From Rhipicephalus microplus (taxonomy: Eukaryota > Arthropoda > Arachnida > Ixodida > Ixodidae), in the NCBI RefSeq assembly GCF_043290135.1, contig NC_134710.1, forward strand, positions 315,950,116-316,014,115: a stretch of DNA of 64,000 nt, read 5' to 3'. The translations under genes were made by a program, and so were the position numbers. Position 1 is the first letter of the stretch; the number at the start of each line of letters is the position of its first letter. Shown in pieces: positions 1-10,300 of this stretch. The notes under the pieces were generated by a model that saw only the letters and a list, made by a program, of their open reading frames with translations, did not search any database and was not told the DNA's origin.

Positions 1-2
1 GG

Positions 3-887
3 CAGGGGGACACAATCTCCCCAATGCTATTTACCACGTGCTTACAGGAGGTTTTCAGAAGCCTAGAATGGGAACAGTTAGGGATAAGAGTTAATGGAGA
101 GTACCTTAGTAACCTGCGCTTCACCGATGACATTGCATTGCTGAGTAACTCAGGGGACGAATTGCAACTCATGATTACGGAGTTAGACAAAGAAAGCCGA
201 AAGGTGGGTCTTAAAATTAATCTACAGAAAACGAAAGTAATGTAAAACAACCTCGAAAAAGAGCAATGCTTCGAGATAGGTAATAGTGCACTTAAAGTTG
301 TAAAAGACTATGTCTACTTAGGGCAGGTAATAACCGCGGAGCCGAACCACGAGGTAGAAGTAACTAGAAGAATAAGAATGGGGTGGAGCACATTTGGCAA
401 GCACTCTCAAATTATGACAGGTAGATTACCCCTATCCCTCAAGAGGAAGGTATATAACAGCTGTGTCTTGCCGGTACTTAGCTACGGAGCAAAAACCTGG
501 CGACTTACAAAGAGGGTTCAGCTTAAATTGAGGACAATGCAGGGAACAATGGAAAGAAAACAGGTAGGTGTAATCGTAAGAGACAAGAAGAGAGCAGAGT
601 GGATTAGGGAACAAACGGGGGTTAAGGATATCATAGTTGAAATCAAGAAGAGAAAATGGACATGGGCTGGGCATGTAGCGCGTAGACAGGATAACTGCTG
701 GTCATAAAGGGTAACTACCTGGTTTCGCAGAAAAGGCAAGCGAGTTAGGGGGAGACAGAAGGTTAGGTGGGCAGATGAGATTAAGAAGTTTGCGGGTATA
801 AATTGGCAGCAACAAGCACAGGACCGAGTTGACTGGTGGCGAAACATGGGAGTGGCCTTTGTCCTGCAGTGGACGTACTCAGGTTGA
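3..887 (+). pseudogene. RTE-type LINE reverse transcriptase, 3' fragment
   Basis: This is the C-terminal part of a non-LTR retrotransposon polymerase, cut by the window start. It opens with QGDTISPMLF and carries FTDDIALLS, the catalytic F/YxDD box of reverse transcriptase (palm domain). The C-terminus has WTWAGHVARR, RVRGRQKVRWAD and a run of tryptophans ending FVLQWTYSG, which is the usual tail of RTE/BovB-like elements. One frame spans the whole region but is broken by TAA at 243-245 and TAA at 705-707, and it ends with TGA at 885-887. The stop runs straight into a short (TGA)n repeat at 885-897, as expected for an RTE 3' end. Two stops and the missing 5' part mean it is dead. The clade call is from motif memory. 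Confidence 0.85.
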
Positions 888-899
888 TGATGATGATGC

Positions 900-1615
900 C
901 CAGAATATTTAGTAGTTAGGAATATCACGGCTTCACAGTAATGCTCAAATGTATATTTTTTTCAATTAAAACAAATTTAGTAAGTGAGAATTTGTTATAT
1001 CAGCACTGTAGAGTTTATATTCATTACATTCATATAAAAAATGTTTTTTTCCCAGCACTTATTTTCTATCACAATAGAAAATGTATTGCACTTTTACAAA
1101 AAAGAAAAGGTCTCTGGACTAGCTAGTCAAAAATGAAAGTGCCATCTACAATGACAATGACACAGCCTAACAAAGCAAGAAAATATTTTGAAAATCTACA
1201 TAAAGCTGAAGTAGTCAAGCAATACAGCGTAGTGTAAGAAAGCATCATTAAAGCCATGAACATATTTAATAACTACTTGCCGTAATCCTATTTGCTAGGC
1301 AGCATTTAGAAAACCAGAAGTAACAAACAACATTAAATCTCACACTTGTCTGTAATAAAATGGTATTTTCAAAACATAACACCTCCACGTAAAATATTGC
1401 AACAAAATAGCACAAAACCATAACATGAAGTAAGTGGACAGACTTGAAATATCACAGCTCAATAATGGCTTCATAGAACACTACATATTTTCTTTCTTTG
1501 ACGATACAAACACTAAATGGCAAAATAGATGTCCTGAGAAATTTCATTGAAAGCTTTTTAGATGACATTTACCTGAATGAAACACCCATGATCTGCAAGT
1601 ATCAAGTGCAAAACA
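900..1615. other. AT-rich intergenic DNA
   Basis: No coding signal or recognised repeat was seen here beyond AT-rich sequence with short homopolymers. The open frame at 941-1126 is low-complexity and not convincing. Confidence 0.5.
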
Positions 1616-1617
1616 TT

Positions 1618-1858
1618 TGATTTATATGTGGGTTTTAACTTCCAAAAACTACCGTATGATTATGGGAGACGCCGTGGAGGGCTCCGGAAATTTTGACCAC
1701 CTGAAGTTCTTTAACGTGCACTCAAATCTGAGCCCACCTGCCTACAGAATTTTCGCCTCCATGGAAAATACAGCCGCCGCAGCCATGATTAGATCCTGCG
1801 ACCTGTAGGTCAGCAGCTGAGTACCTTAGCCACTATAGACCACAGCAGCGAGGCGTGC
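1618..1858 (-). mobile_element. Ruka-type tRNA-derived SINE, diverged copy
   Basis: Read on the minus strand, the copy starts with a tRNA-like head. It has an A-box-like TAGTGGCTAAGG and a degraded B box near 1790-1805. It then runs through a body with a GGCGGCTG-type segment, TCAAATTT-like, GGTGGTCAAAATTTCCGG and GGCGTCTCCCATAATCAT stretches, and ends with a TTAAAACCCACATATAAATC-like tail. The same body occurs at 15431-15671, where it is intact. This copy is diverged and I see no clear target-site duplication. Confidence 0.75.
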
Positions 1859-1984
1859 AAAAAGAAAAAAAAGTATATGTACCAGTTGCAGTACTCCAGT
1901 GGTTATAGTGATCAAGTGCTGACCCGGAGGTTACATTATTGAAACCTATTCACCACGGCTGCATTTTCGATAGAAGCAAAAATG

Positions 1985-2795
1985 CTTGAGGCCAGTGTAC
2001 TTAGTTTAGGTGGCATCGACACACCATCTAGCAATGAGACGCCTGCTGTGGTGTGCATGCATGTCCCGGCGTATCAATTGGCCTCTCATTTCAGTCTTTC
2101 TGATGCGTTTGCAGCATTCATAGCAAAAACAACAACTGGGTGTCACTTTTTTTGCTCCATCGAATTCGTGCTGTTATTTAATGTAGCGGCAGTGACGGGG
2201 CCTGTTCAAGCACTGGGCTTGCGTTATTTATAACGGTTGATTAGCATAACTAAACATAGCTACCATCACACACCCTAATAAACCAAAAAAATAAATTAAG
2301 TTTTCTCAGCTGAGCTTGCCTTGTCAGGTTAAGCCAAGTTAGACACTAATGAGCTTAGTTATGTAATGTCACTGTAGAAAAAACTAATCAAATTTATGTG
2401 AGCAAGGTGTCACCTAATACACTCGTGTGTGTGTGTAGGCTTAATTAGTACAGTCCAGCTTCCTTTCATGCTAATTTAAGCTTCATTACACCCAGATGGG
2501 TTAAGATAAGTACAGCCAAATCTAATTAAGCACAGTTAATCATGATATCCCTTAATTTAGATCAGCAAAATTAGCTTAAAAAGGCTACCCTTAGCCCGGC
2601 ACTTGAACCGGCCCCATCACAGCTGCTATGTAAAAGAACGGCACAAATTTAATAGAGCAAAGAAAGCGGCACCCAGTTGTCATTTTGGCTGCAAGCGGCG
2701 TAACAGCGTCAGACAGAGTGGCATGAGAGGCCAACTGATACAACTAGACGTGCTTACTTACTGCAGATGGTGTCACGTCGCTAGATAGCGCGTGT
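1985..2795. repeat. Long imperfect inverted repeat (arms about 200 bp, spacer about 360 bp)
   Basis: The left arm (about 2010-2228) and the reverse complement of the right arm (about 2597-2785) align end to end by eye at roughly 70-75% identity. Shared blocks include CACACCATCT/GACACCATCT, TTGGCCTCTCAT, ACAACTGGGTG and GGGGCC(T/G)GTTCAAG. Both arms give the same protein-like reading in the same sense relative to the fold: YQLASH, then LSDA, then TTGC, then GPVQ. This suggests two old copies of one repeat in head-to-head orientation, or the long terminal repeats of a fold-back element. SINE pieces in mirror orientation flank both arms. Confidence 0.6.
2235..2590. repeat. Degenerate TTAGC/GCTAATTAAG-rich spacer
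   Basis: The spacer between the inverted arms is built from quasi-periodic variants of TTAGC, AGCTTA and GCTAATT, plus a (GT)6-like stretch near 2425-2436. A similar GCTAATTAAG-rich stretch lies near 47050-47270, so this may be a diverged dispersed repeat. Confidence 0.35.
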
Positions 2796-2824
2796 ATGCC
2801 TTCTGCCACACGATTCAGTAGTCT

Positions 2825-2925
2825 GCACATTACAGAAACCCAGGTGGTCGAAGTTACCAGAGCTCTACACTTCAGTGTCTCTCAATCAAATCATCGTTTT
2901 ATGATAATAAACCCCAGCAATTACT
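2825..2925 (+). mobile_element. Ruka-type SINE, 3' half only
   Basis: The plus strand shows CCAGGTGGTCGAAGTTACC, then AGCTCTACACTTCAGTGTCT, then ATAATAAACCCCAGCAATTA. This is the order of the Ruka 3' half (GGTGGTCAAAATTT, CCTCTACGGCGTCTC, GTTAAACCCCACA). The tRNA-like head is missing. It mirrors the minus-strand copy at 1618-1858 across the inverted repeat. Confidence 0.6.
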
Positions 2926-3003
2926 ACATTACAATAAAAACAACAACAGAGACATAAACAGAAATTAGCTTCATCCTGAAATTTTCTTTTATGATAAAAC
3001 ATA

Positions 3004-3120
3004 CACAGTTGAACCCCTTTATAGTAAGAGACAGAGGAGTGTCCTCATAGAAATATGGATAGATTAAAAAAAGTGAACAGGTACATTGCTTATAAGAGAC
3101 ACTTCGTAAAATGTACAACA
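3004..3120. repeat. Fragment resembling the 7392-7581 MITE
   Basis: It begins CACAGTTGAACCCCTTTATA, close to the left terminus of the element at 7392, and contains TTATAAGAGACAC like the terminus at the other end. The second terminus is not recognisable, so this is a partial or diverged copy. Confidence 0.35.
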
Positions 3121-3240
3121 ACAGCTTCCAGTGACGTTTCCTTCAAAGGGTTACAAATGCGTGTTCTACAAACAAACCCATAATAAATGAATTTCGCCAC
3201 CAAGATGGAAAGTACAAAAGCATGGATGCATTTAATGGGC

Positions 3241-3512
3241 ATGTATATCAAGTATGTATCTTAAGAAGGCCAGTACTTTCATAGTCAGAAAAAAGAATGT
3301 TATAATGACACACTCAGACTCTACTCTCATGCTGCCATTAGGATGCCTCAACAATACGCTGTGCATGCTTATAACTATTCCGAAACGAAACAGTTTATTT
3401 CTCAAACAACAGCTTGCACTTGCACACATTCCAATGAATAGCCTGATTAGCAAAGCTCCCAATAGTGGTCCCCTTTCCACTTTATTAGCATGTTCATGCA
3501 GGCGATGTTTAA
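3241..3512 (+). repeat. Left arm of inverted duplication with protein-like sequence
   Basis: This arm is the inverted, degraded counterpart of 3514-3790. The plus-strand frame 3254-3520 contains FLKQQLALAHIPMNSL, matching FLKQQLALAHIAMNSL on the minus strand of the right arm. The middle of the frame has drifted and the C-terminus is frameshifted relative to the partner, so this arm looks like the decayed copy. The arms meet at about 3513 with essentially no spacer. Confidence 0.65.
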
Positions 3513-3513
3513 G

Positions 3514-3790
3514 TCACTGAAACAGTCTGGCCAGAATATCAGCTGCATGATCATGTTCATGTAGTGGAACAAGGGCACTGATGGCAACTTGGCTATCCAG
3601 GCTATTCATTGCAATGTGCGCAAGTGCAAGCTGTTGTTTGAGAAATACACTATTTGGTTTTGGGATGGCTATAATCACAGATAGGAGATTGCCGAAACAT
3701 CCAGCTGCAGCCTGAGGGCTGTAACTATCCCCTTTTTTGACGTTGAAAGAGCTGGCCTTCATGAGAGACATATTTGATCTATGTGCTCAA
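3514..3790 (-). CDS. Putative coding exon of unknown function (right arm of inverted duplication)
   Basis: An open frame of 85 codons (3771 to 3514) contains GDSYSPQAAAGCFGNLLS, IAIPKPNSVFLKQQLALAHI and HEHDHAADILARLFQ before its stop. The composition is protein-like, with an alternating hydrophobic helical pattern reminiscent of HEAT/armadillo repeats, but I do not recognise the family. It lies downstream of exon 8 of the minus-strand SAMD3-like gene. A weak acceptor (AAGGCCAG, just before CTCTTTCAAC) would put it in phase with a donor at the end of exon 8, so it may be a ninth exon. It could equally be part of an unrelated repeat. Confidence 0.4.
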
Positions 3791-4027
3791 TGAGTGTATG
3801 AATGCTTGTATAGCACATGCTTGTGTGGTGAAATTAATTCGTTATTATTTGTTTTGTTTGTAGGGTATACATGTCTTGTGTAAATTTTTAATTTCATTCT
3901 GGAGCTAATGCCTGCTCACATCTGTATTATCCTTTAGTCTGAAAATATTTGCACTCGACATTGTTGGACTATGCAGTAACAGTTGGCTTAAATTATTGCA
4001 CTATTAAAAATTATTTAGGCCTACATG

Positions 4028-4306
4028 TTACTGTGCAAACAGTGCTACAGCAAGCCGAGTGAGGGGTGTAGCGCTCACTCCGCTGTCAACTTGAGTAGCG
4101 CGGCAAAACAAGTCCAGGGATTTTTTCGCTTTCTGATCAAACACAATGTCAAAAATCCAATACAAAGCTATTTGTGTTGCAACTGCTGCCAGTAAATTTT
4201 CTTCAATTATAGAGATGTCCTCTAGCCGCACAGTAAATAGTGTGGCATCAAAAATGCTGCTTCCTCTGTATGTAACTTTTGGAAACAGGTAGGTGGCCTC
4301 TGGGTT
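4028..4306 (-). CDS. SAMD3-like gene, exon 8 (C-terminus)
   Basis: The acceptor TTCTCTTTCAG opens NPEATYLFPKVTYRGSS, then IFDATLFTVRLEDISII, IALYWIFDIVFDQKAKK and LTRLAVALFAQ, ending in TAA at 4030-4028. This matches the conserved C-terminal block of SAMD3-like proteins. The stop overlaps a possible donor (CACA|GTAACA). Confidence 0.65.
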   Translation of the reverse strand, partial: NPEATYLFPKVTYRGSSIFDATLFTVRLEDISIIEENLLAAVATQIALYWIFDIVFDQKAKKSLDLFCRATQVDSGVSATPLTRLAVALFAQ

Positions 4307-7300
4307 CTGAAAGAGAATGCGTTGAGCAGTAGGTTATTATCTTTCGAACTGCACAACATCAAGAAAAGTTTTTTTTGCCAAGAGCAGAAGACTAAGTGAA
4401 GATCCACTAAGTACAGAAAGCCCCGCTTACTATGTTCACAATTGGATAAATTGGTAGAGAAAAAGTGTTTTTTGATACTCCTCAGCAGTTCATCAGTATC
4501 ACAATATAGATTATCCAATGTGCTTTGTCCTAAACCAAGTGGACCGAAGAAGCCTATACGTTTTAATGAAAATTAAAAGATCCTCCCTGATTGCTCAACT
4601 CCAAGTCCACAGGCTGCCTGCCACAATGGGCAAAAATTGCACTTGTTATTGAAATTAGTCAATTAGCAGAAGACATTATAAGAGAATTACAGTGCAGGCT
4701 AGAAAAAAGTAAATAAAAGCAGGAAAATTTCTTTGTGATGGTTTCCTGTAAAAATGTAATGTCAAAACATACTAAAGCCGATAGAAAGTCTATTGGGCAT
4801 GAGGACATATTGTGGCGCCACCATGCAAAGGCGGCCCTGTGACGTACGTGATTGAATTGCTCCGCCATCCTCTCGCGCACAGCCCGCAGCCGCTCTCGCA
4901 TCTCCTCTTTTTATTATTCTTTTTAATGTACTTCACCCAACAAAATCAGTAAAATACACCTGTAGCTTCTTCCCTGACTGTACAAAGAGCTAAATAACTG
5001 CAGTGTAAATATTTTACACTTCTCATATTGCTGACTACTGACATCGTCTGCTATGGTCACCTCAACGAAAAACTTGAGGGCCGAGCGGGCCACCTCTTGA
5101 AAAGTCGGAACTCATTCTGTGTCGAATTGAAGTATCAAATAGGTAATAACGGTAAAGAAACTTATCTTTGCTGCACGAAATACGTACAACCAAGCTACTT
5201 CATTCATTGTGGGTTTGCGTCAAAGAGGGTCTGCGGTTGACATCACAAGCATGTGCAAATTGCATCTTTGTTTAGCACACATAGTCCTACAAAGCACAGC
5301 ACAAGCGATTTCTGCACTTTGTGGGTAGCGACACAGCATTATTACAGCCGCATGCCGCCGCAACCTTTCTGTTATCATTGCAGGCAAATGTGAGAATCAT
5401 GCACGCGCGTGCCTCATTCAGTGTTGTAAATTTTCTTTGTGGCACAATCCTAATATTTATTGTGCAAAAATTTCTATGGTGGTCACGCGTTGCTCAATAA
5501 ATCGCCATCGAGCCACACATGGGTGAAAATTCTGAATGATTGGTTCAGTTCCAGAGCTTCTATACAGGGATAAATCATGATAAAATTACGATCAGCCTGC
5601 CGTATCATTTTGCACCCTTGAAAGTGGATCCTGCGAAGTCTTGCGTACCGTGATCTAAATGGCAATATCATGTTTCAGCAAAATAGCCAATGTCCAGTTT
5701 TTTTTCTTTCTTCTTACAGCTTTATTCATAAACTGTGCAATATTCACGGCAGCTCTTTTCTCCTGTAGATCAGAACAACATTGAGAGGTAGTGACAGTGG
5801 CTATGGCCCATTCCACACGTAATCTATAAGCAAGGAACTAAACCTGTGAGCTGAAGTTATGGACAACCCCAGCGTTGGTAGAAATTTTTTTTTTCACGAA
5901 GCACCACCTATATCCCAGATTAGAATTGGGCCCGGGCAGGCAGCGGTAGTAAACCATCAGTTTGTGCGCATATACCACGGAATTGGGGGGGGGGGGGGGG
6001 GGTCAGGGGCTTGGTGTGCCAACCCCTGCCTACGCCACCACTGGCGGATGGAAACCCGTGTGGTCGAGTACACACACAAGGACGGACGACCAAGAAGGAG
6101 GATGGTGGTGGCGCAGACTGGGGTAAAGGTTACCTTGGCGAGAGAAGTAAGCTTTTGTGAAGACTGGATCAGCACATGTATAATGTAAGGTAAGAAAGAA
6201 GGTTTTGTCAAACGCGCTCCTCGAACATGCAGAAGCAACTGGCCATGAAATAGACCGAAATAAGATGAAAATAACAAAAATAAAGGAAAAAAAGTTGGAC
6301 TTGCGGGCTATCTTGACTCTGAGAATTCAGACAACAGCGCACATTTTTTTAATGCAATAACGGCAACTTCCAGCAGATGTACACTTCTACGTCCTATTTT
6401 TTAAAATATACATAATGGGACCATTTGCATATTCATTTTTCGCGGTGAATGAGGCTCCTGTGCAGAATCTGAAATGATCTGCTTTTATGTGAACAGTCAT
6501 AGCCTATGCTCATTTCAACCCCATGGACTCGAAAACAACAACAAAGAAAGAGAGAATTAACAGTGACAGTGCCAGTGGCATCGCATATGCAGCAAACTGC
6601 ACGCAGCCGGTAACTTTTACTGCGACTTTTCGCATTGTGTAGTCTGCAGAAGTCCGTGCACCATAAGTCAGAGCAATACAATGCCTTTAAAAAATAAAAA
6701 CACCGCGAAGTCGCAGCTAAAAACAATGCATCCAACTGCCAGTTTTCATCCGCCAGAGCAAAGCGAGATCACGTGATCCAACCCTGCACATCACAGTGAT
6801 TTCAGCAAACAAACCTGTTTGCCTGGTGTCACTCTATCAATAAACAAGGGCTATATTTTGAACTTAGTGCCCCACTGGTATCAACAGCAGCTCTACCTCC
6901 CTCTAACTTTTTTATTTTTTATATTCATATGGCATTTGAACGTGGTTATGAGTGGGTTAGCTTCAACAATAGTCAGCTGAAGTTATTAAACTGCTCAGCA
7001 CAAAATTTAAAAATGAACAGAAGAGACGATGACTGCGCTGGTCGTCTTCATCTCTTGTGTTTGTTGTCTAAAAATGTTTGCGCTGAGCAGTTTAATAATG
7101 GAATACCAACTAACCTAATCTCACACTTCATGTTATTTGAAAACTTTTCTAATGCTCCAGCTTAGTAGATCACCACTGTTCCCCCAAAATAACTTCATTG
7201 TCAAAGGTTACGTGCCTCAGGACAAATGAAGGCTTCCATACGCTCTTTCACGAGACTTGGCAAAACACACACTGCTGCCGTTAGCAGGACATCTGAATTA

Positions 7301-10300
7301 GGGAACAAATTGGTCAGTAGCTTTATCACATTATGTTGCAAGAAATTCATCGAGAAAATACCATACACAGTTATCTACAAGCCCTTTTTAATACAGTTAA
7401 ACCCCTTTAGAAGAGGCATGCTCCAAGCAGCAATTTTTGTATTTTATGTGAGACGTCTCTTATAAACAGGGTATCTCGTATTAATTTGCTTATTAAGCTG
7501 TATTTTACTGTAGACACACTGCTGCCTCTTATACCCATTTGTGTCATATGGGTGTGCCTCTTATAAATGAGCTCGACTGTACCTAAATATGTCAATGAGC
7601 ACTACAGTCTATTTATCACCCACATTATGGTGGTGCACAATCTCAGTCGGTTTTTTTCTCTCAAAACAAAAAATTCATTTAGTATTATCACAATTTATTT
7701 ATTTGTTTATAAATGCATGTACAGGGCACATCTAGTACCCGTCTCATGCTCTGTTGCATTTTGCACAACTGAGCACAAAATAAATTTCCCCATAGCATGC
7801 GTGACGACTTCATTATAGTACTAATAACCGATGACTACCTAGACAGCATGTTTGCATTGGTTGCATTGGTTACTCTTGGCCACAGGCATAAAATGCACAC
7901 ATTGCCACTTTCAGCTCACAGCACTTTTCTGTGATCATAAGGCCAACTGTGTTGACAAAAACCAACAACTTGGTTCTGCCTCTGACTGTGCTTTCTGAAA
8001 CCAAAGCTGCAGCTGAGTGCTACAAAATCTTCACCAAAATTTAACCATCATGCACTCAAGTAATGAGGTGTCCCAACTATGATCAGTGAGTTGCTGGCTA
8101 CACACTGTAACAGGAAAAGCTAAAGACATTATTTTTGTAACAGTACTTCGTAAGAAATAACAAACTGCTCCTTCACCTTTGCCTAGTGCTGACAATTCTG
8201 CATATTGAACCACACCTATCAAATGAAAGCTTCGTTGCAGAACTTCAGCTTGCACTGTGGCTGTTTACTGAATATCATTAACATGTGCCAGACCGTTTTC
8301 TTCCAAGTGCAGTGCTTTAAAATATGGATAAAAGATGCTGCTGAAGAATAACCATAATTTTCTTGCTTGTCCATACCAAATCCTATTGGACAACTATTAT
8401 GCTTGTGGCCTTTATCTCCTTAAAAAAGCCTTTTGAACCAAAGATAGTGACTCTTTGTACCATGAAAGTATTTAGATCATTACCATTAATTTTTGGGGCC
8501 TCGAGAGCATAGTCGGCACGGTCCACAAGCTCTTTCATAAACCCGTCCAAGTGCCGCTTTTTCCGAGCGGCATCAACAATTTTAGCAGCTGCAGCTACAA
8601 AAGAGTACTCCAAGGCATCCACTAGCTGCATCTTTGTAAGCAGATGGAACTCCAAGTGGGCCTAAAAAAAGTAAGGTTACAGCCAAAAGTTACCATAATT
8701 CTTTTGGCGACTGTCACAGCAAGATATAAAAAGTGTAATATAGGAGAAATTATGCACTCTCTGTTGCAAACTAAAGAGCCACAGAATGCCATTTATTGCT
8801 TCTTTCTTAGTTCTTTTTCTATTTTTTTCCTGTGACGATATTGCTGATTTATGCATGAATTATTGAAAACAGGTAACAGAACACTTCTGAAAGACCAATG
8901 ACCATTTCTCTTTATTAGCATCTCAAAAGCTTATTTAATTGAGTTAAGCATGATAACTTTTATAAAATTTCTACAAGATAAGATTTATTCACAAAATCAA
9001 AAGATTTTGATGTTGCTATGAAGCACTTTGTTCCTTTCACTACAATGACTATTTAGCTGCATATATGATAAAGTTGTTGCCGTAATTTGAAACTTTCTAA
9101 AGGAGTACCAAAGACCTTTTTAACATATCATTTTTTTTGTTTTTAAGTGAAAATTATGAATCTTGAAGTAAAAAAAGAAGTGCTGGCACTTATTAAATTA
9201 TTTTTTTGGTTTACCACTTTTTAGTTTGATTTACCAAGAGGTACTTGTGTCTGAATACAATTATACAGAGAGAGTTACATAAAACTAGAACTATGTTTTG
9301 CCACTCACAAATCCGGGTTGATAATCGTTTGCTACACAACTGACACAATCACCTACTCACAAACTAAATCAATAAAAAAATTAGGTGTGGAGTAAAAACA
9401 ACTAGCAACTTATTCAAAGCTCTTTCAGGCACACGAACATATTTTAAGTGTTGCGAGCATTTCCTAACTTCTGCCTTTAATTCAGCAAAATAAAAGTAAA
9501 AATTAAGTTCTTCAAACTTATACAACAAATCTCAGATAATAGCATTCTAAACAAGAGTTTCACAAATATAAGACTTATTTTTAATGTCCTGCAGGGTGAT
9601 GGTAAATGCAGTTGGGAATAATATGAGTGTTCTACAGCTACATTTAAAGGTGTGGCCAGGAACTGGCCAAAGGGTGCAGGTAAGCCACGCGAGTGTGCCC
9701 TTTGAAAGAATGAGTTCTGCAACACAGACACAAATCACTATACCATGAGTAAATAAGTGAATGTGAATGCTTACAATGGTGCTTGTTGTAAGTGCTGGAT
9801 ATTTTTCCCCAACATCAGCCACACTTGGAATTTCTTTGGAAATCCATAATTTTTGCTCCGAATACGTTCTGGATATGGAGTCCATGAGATATTCATAGTT
9901 CGGACTGGCTTTTAACATTTCTTTTTGCATGCAAGCAATGTGAGCTGCAATGCTGTCTTCATCCTCAGCATCATTGAGGTTCAAAGCCTAGAGATAGAAC
10001 AAACCTATTACCTTTGTAAAAGCAATGCTGTCATGTAGAGATGCGCAGTGAATGTTTGCATGCACTAGTGGGAACAAGTTATCCTTTACTTGATTTGGCA
10101 TTAGTAGAGGGGTTTAGATGTGGAGAATAACAGAAATACTAAGGGCCAAGAAGCACACTTAGCCTTGATGTTAGCTTCTGCCTTGACACCTGGTTACATA
10201 CCCACTAGCTGGAAATAGCAGTTTTCTCTTGCCGAGACCACTCAAGAGGTCCAGACTGAACGTTTCTTTCACACTGTGGCTGTTAATGAGGTATATATGT

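Larger units (their letters stand above)
4313..8382. other. Intron 7 of the minus-strand gene, repeat-containing
   Basis: Apart from the entries at 5930-6050 and 7392-7581, I see only AT-rich DNA. A CG-richer patch lies at 4810-4905 (GGCGCCACC, then CGCAGCCGCTCTCGCATC), with no convincing coding frame. Confidence 0.4.

Noticed and set aside
5859..6277. Frames spanning the poly(G) tract
   Set aside because: The glycine or proline runs come from the homopolymer. This is repeat DNA.
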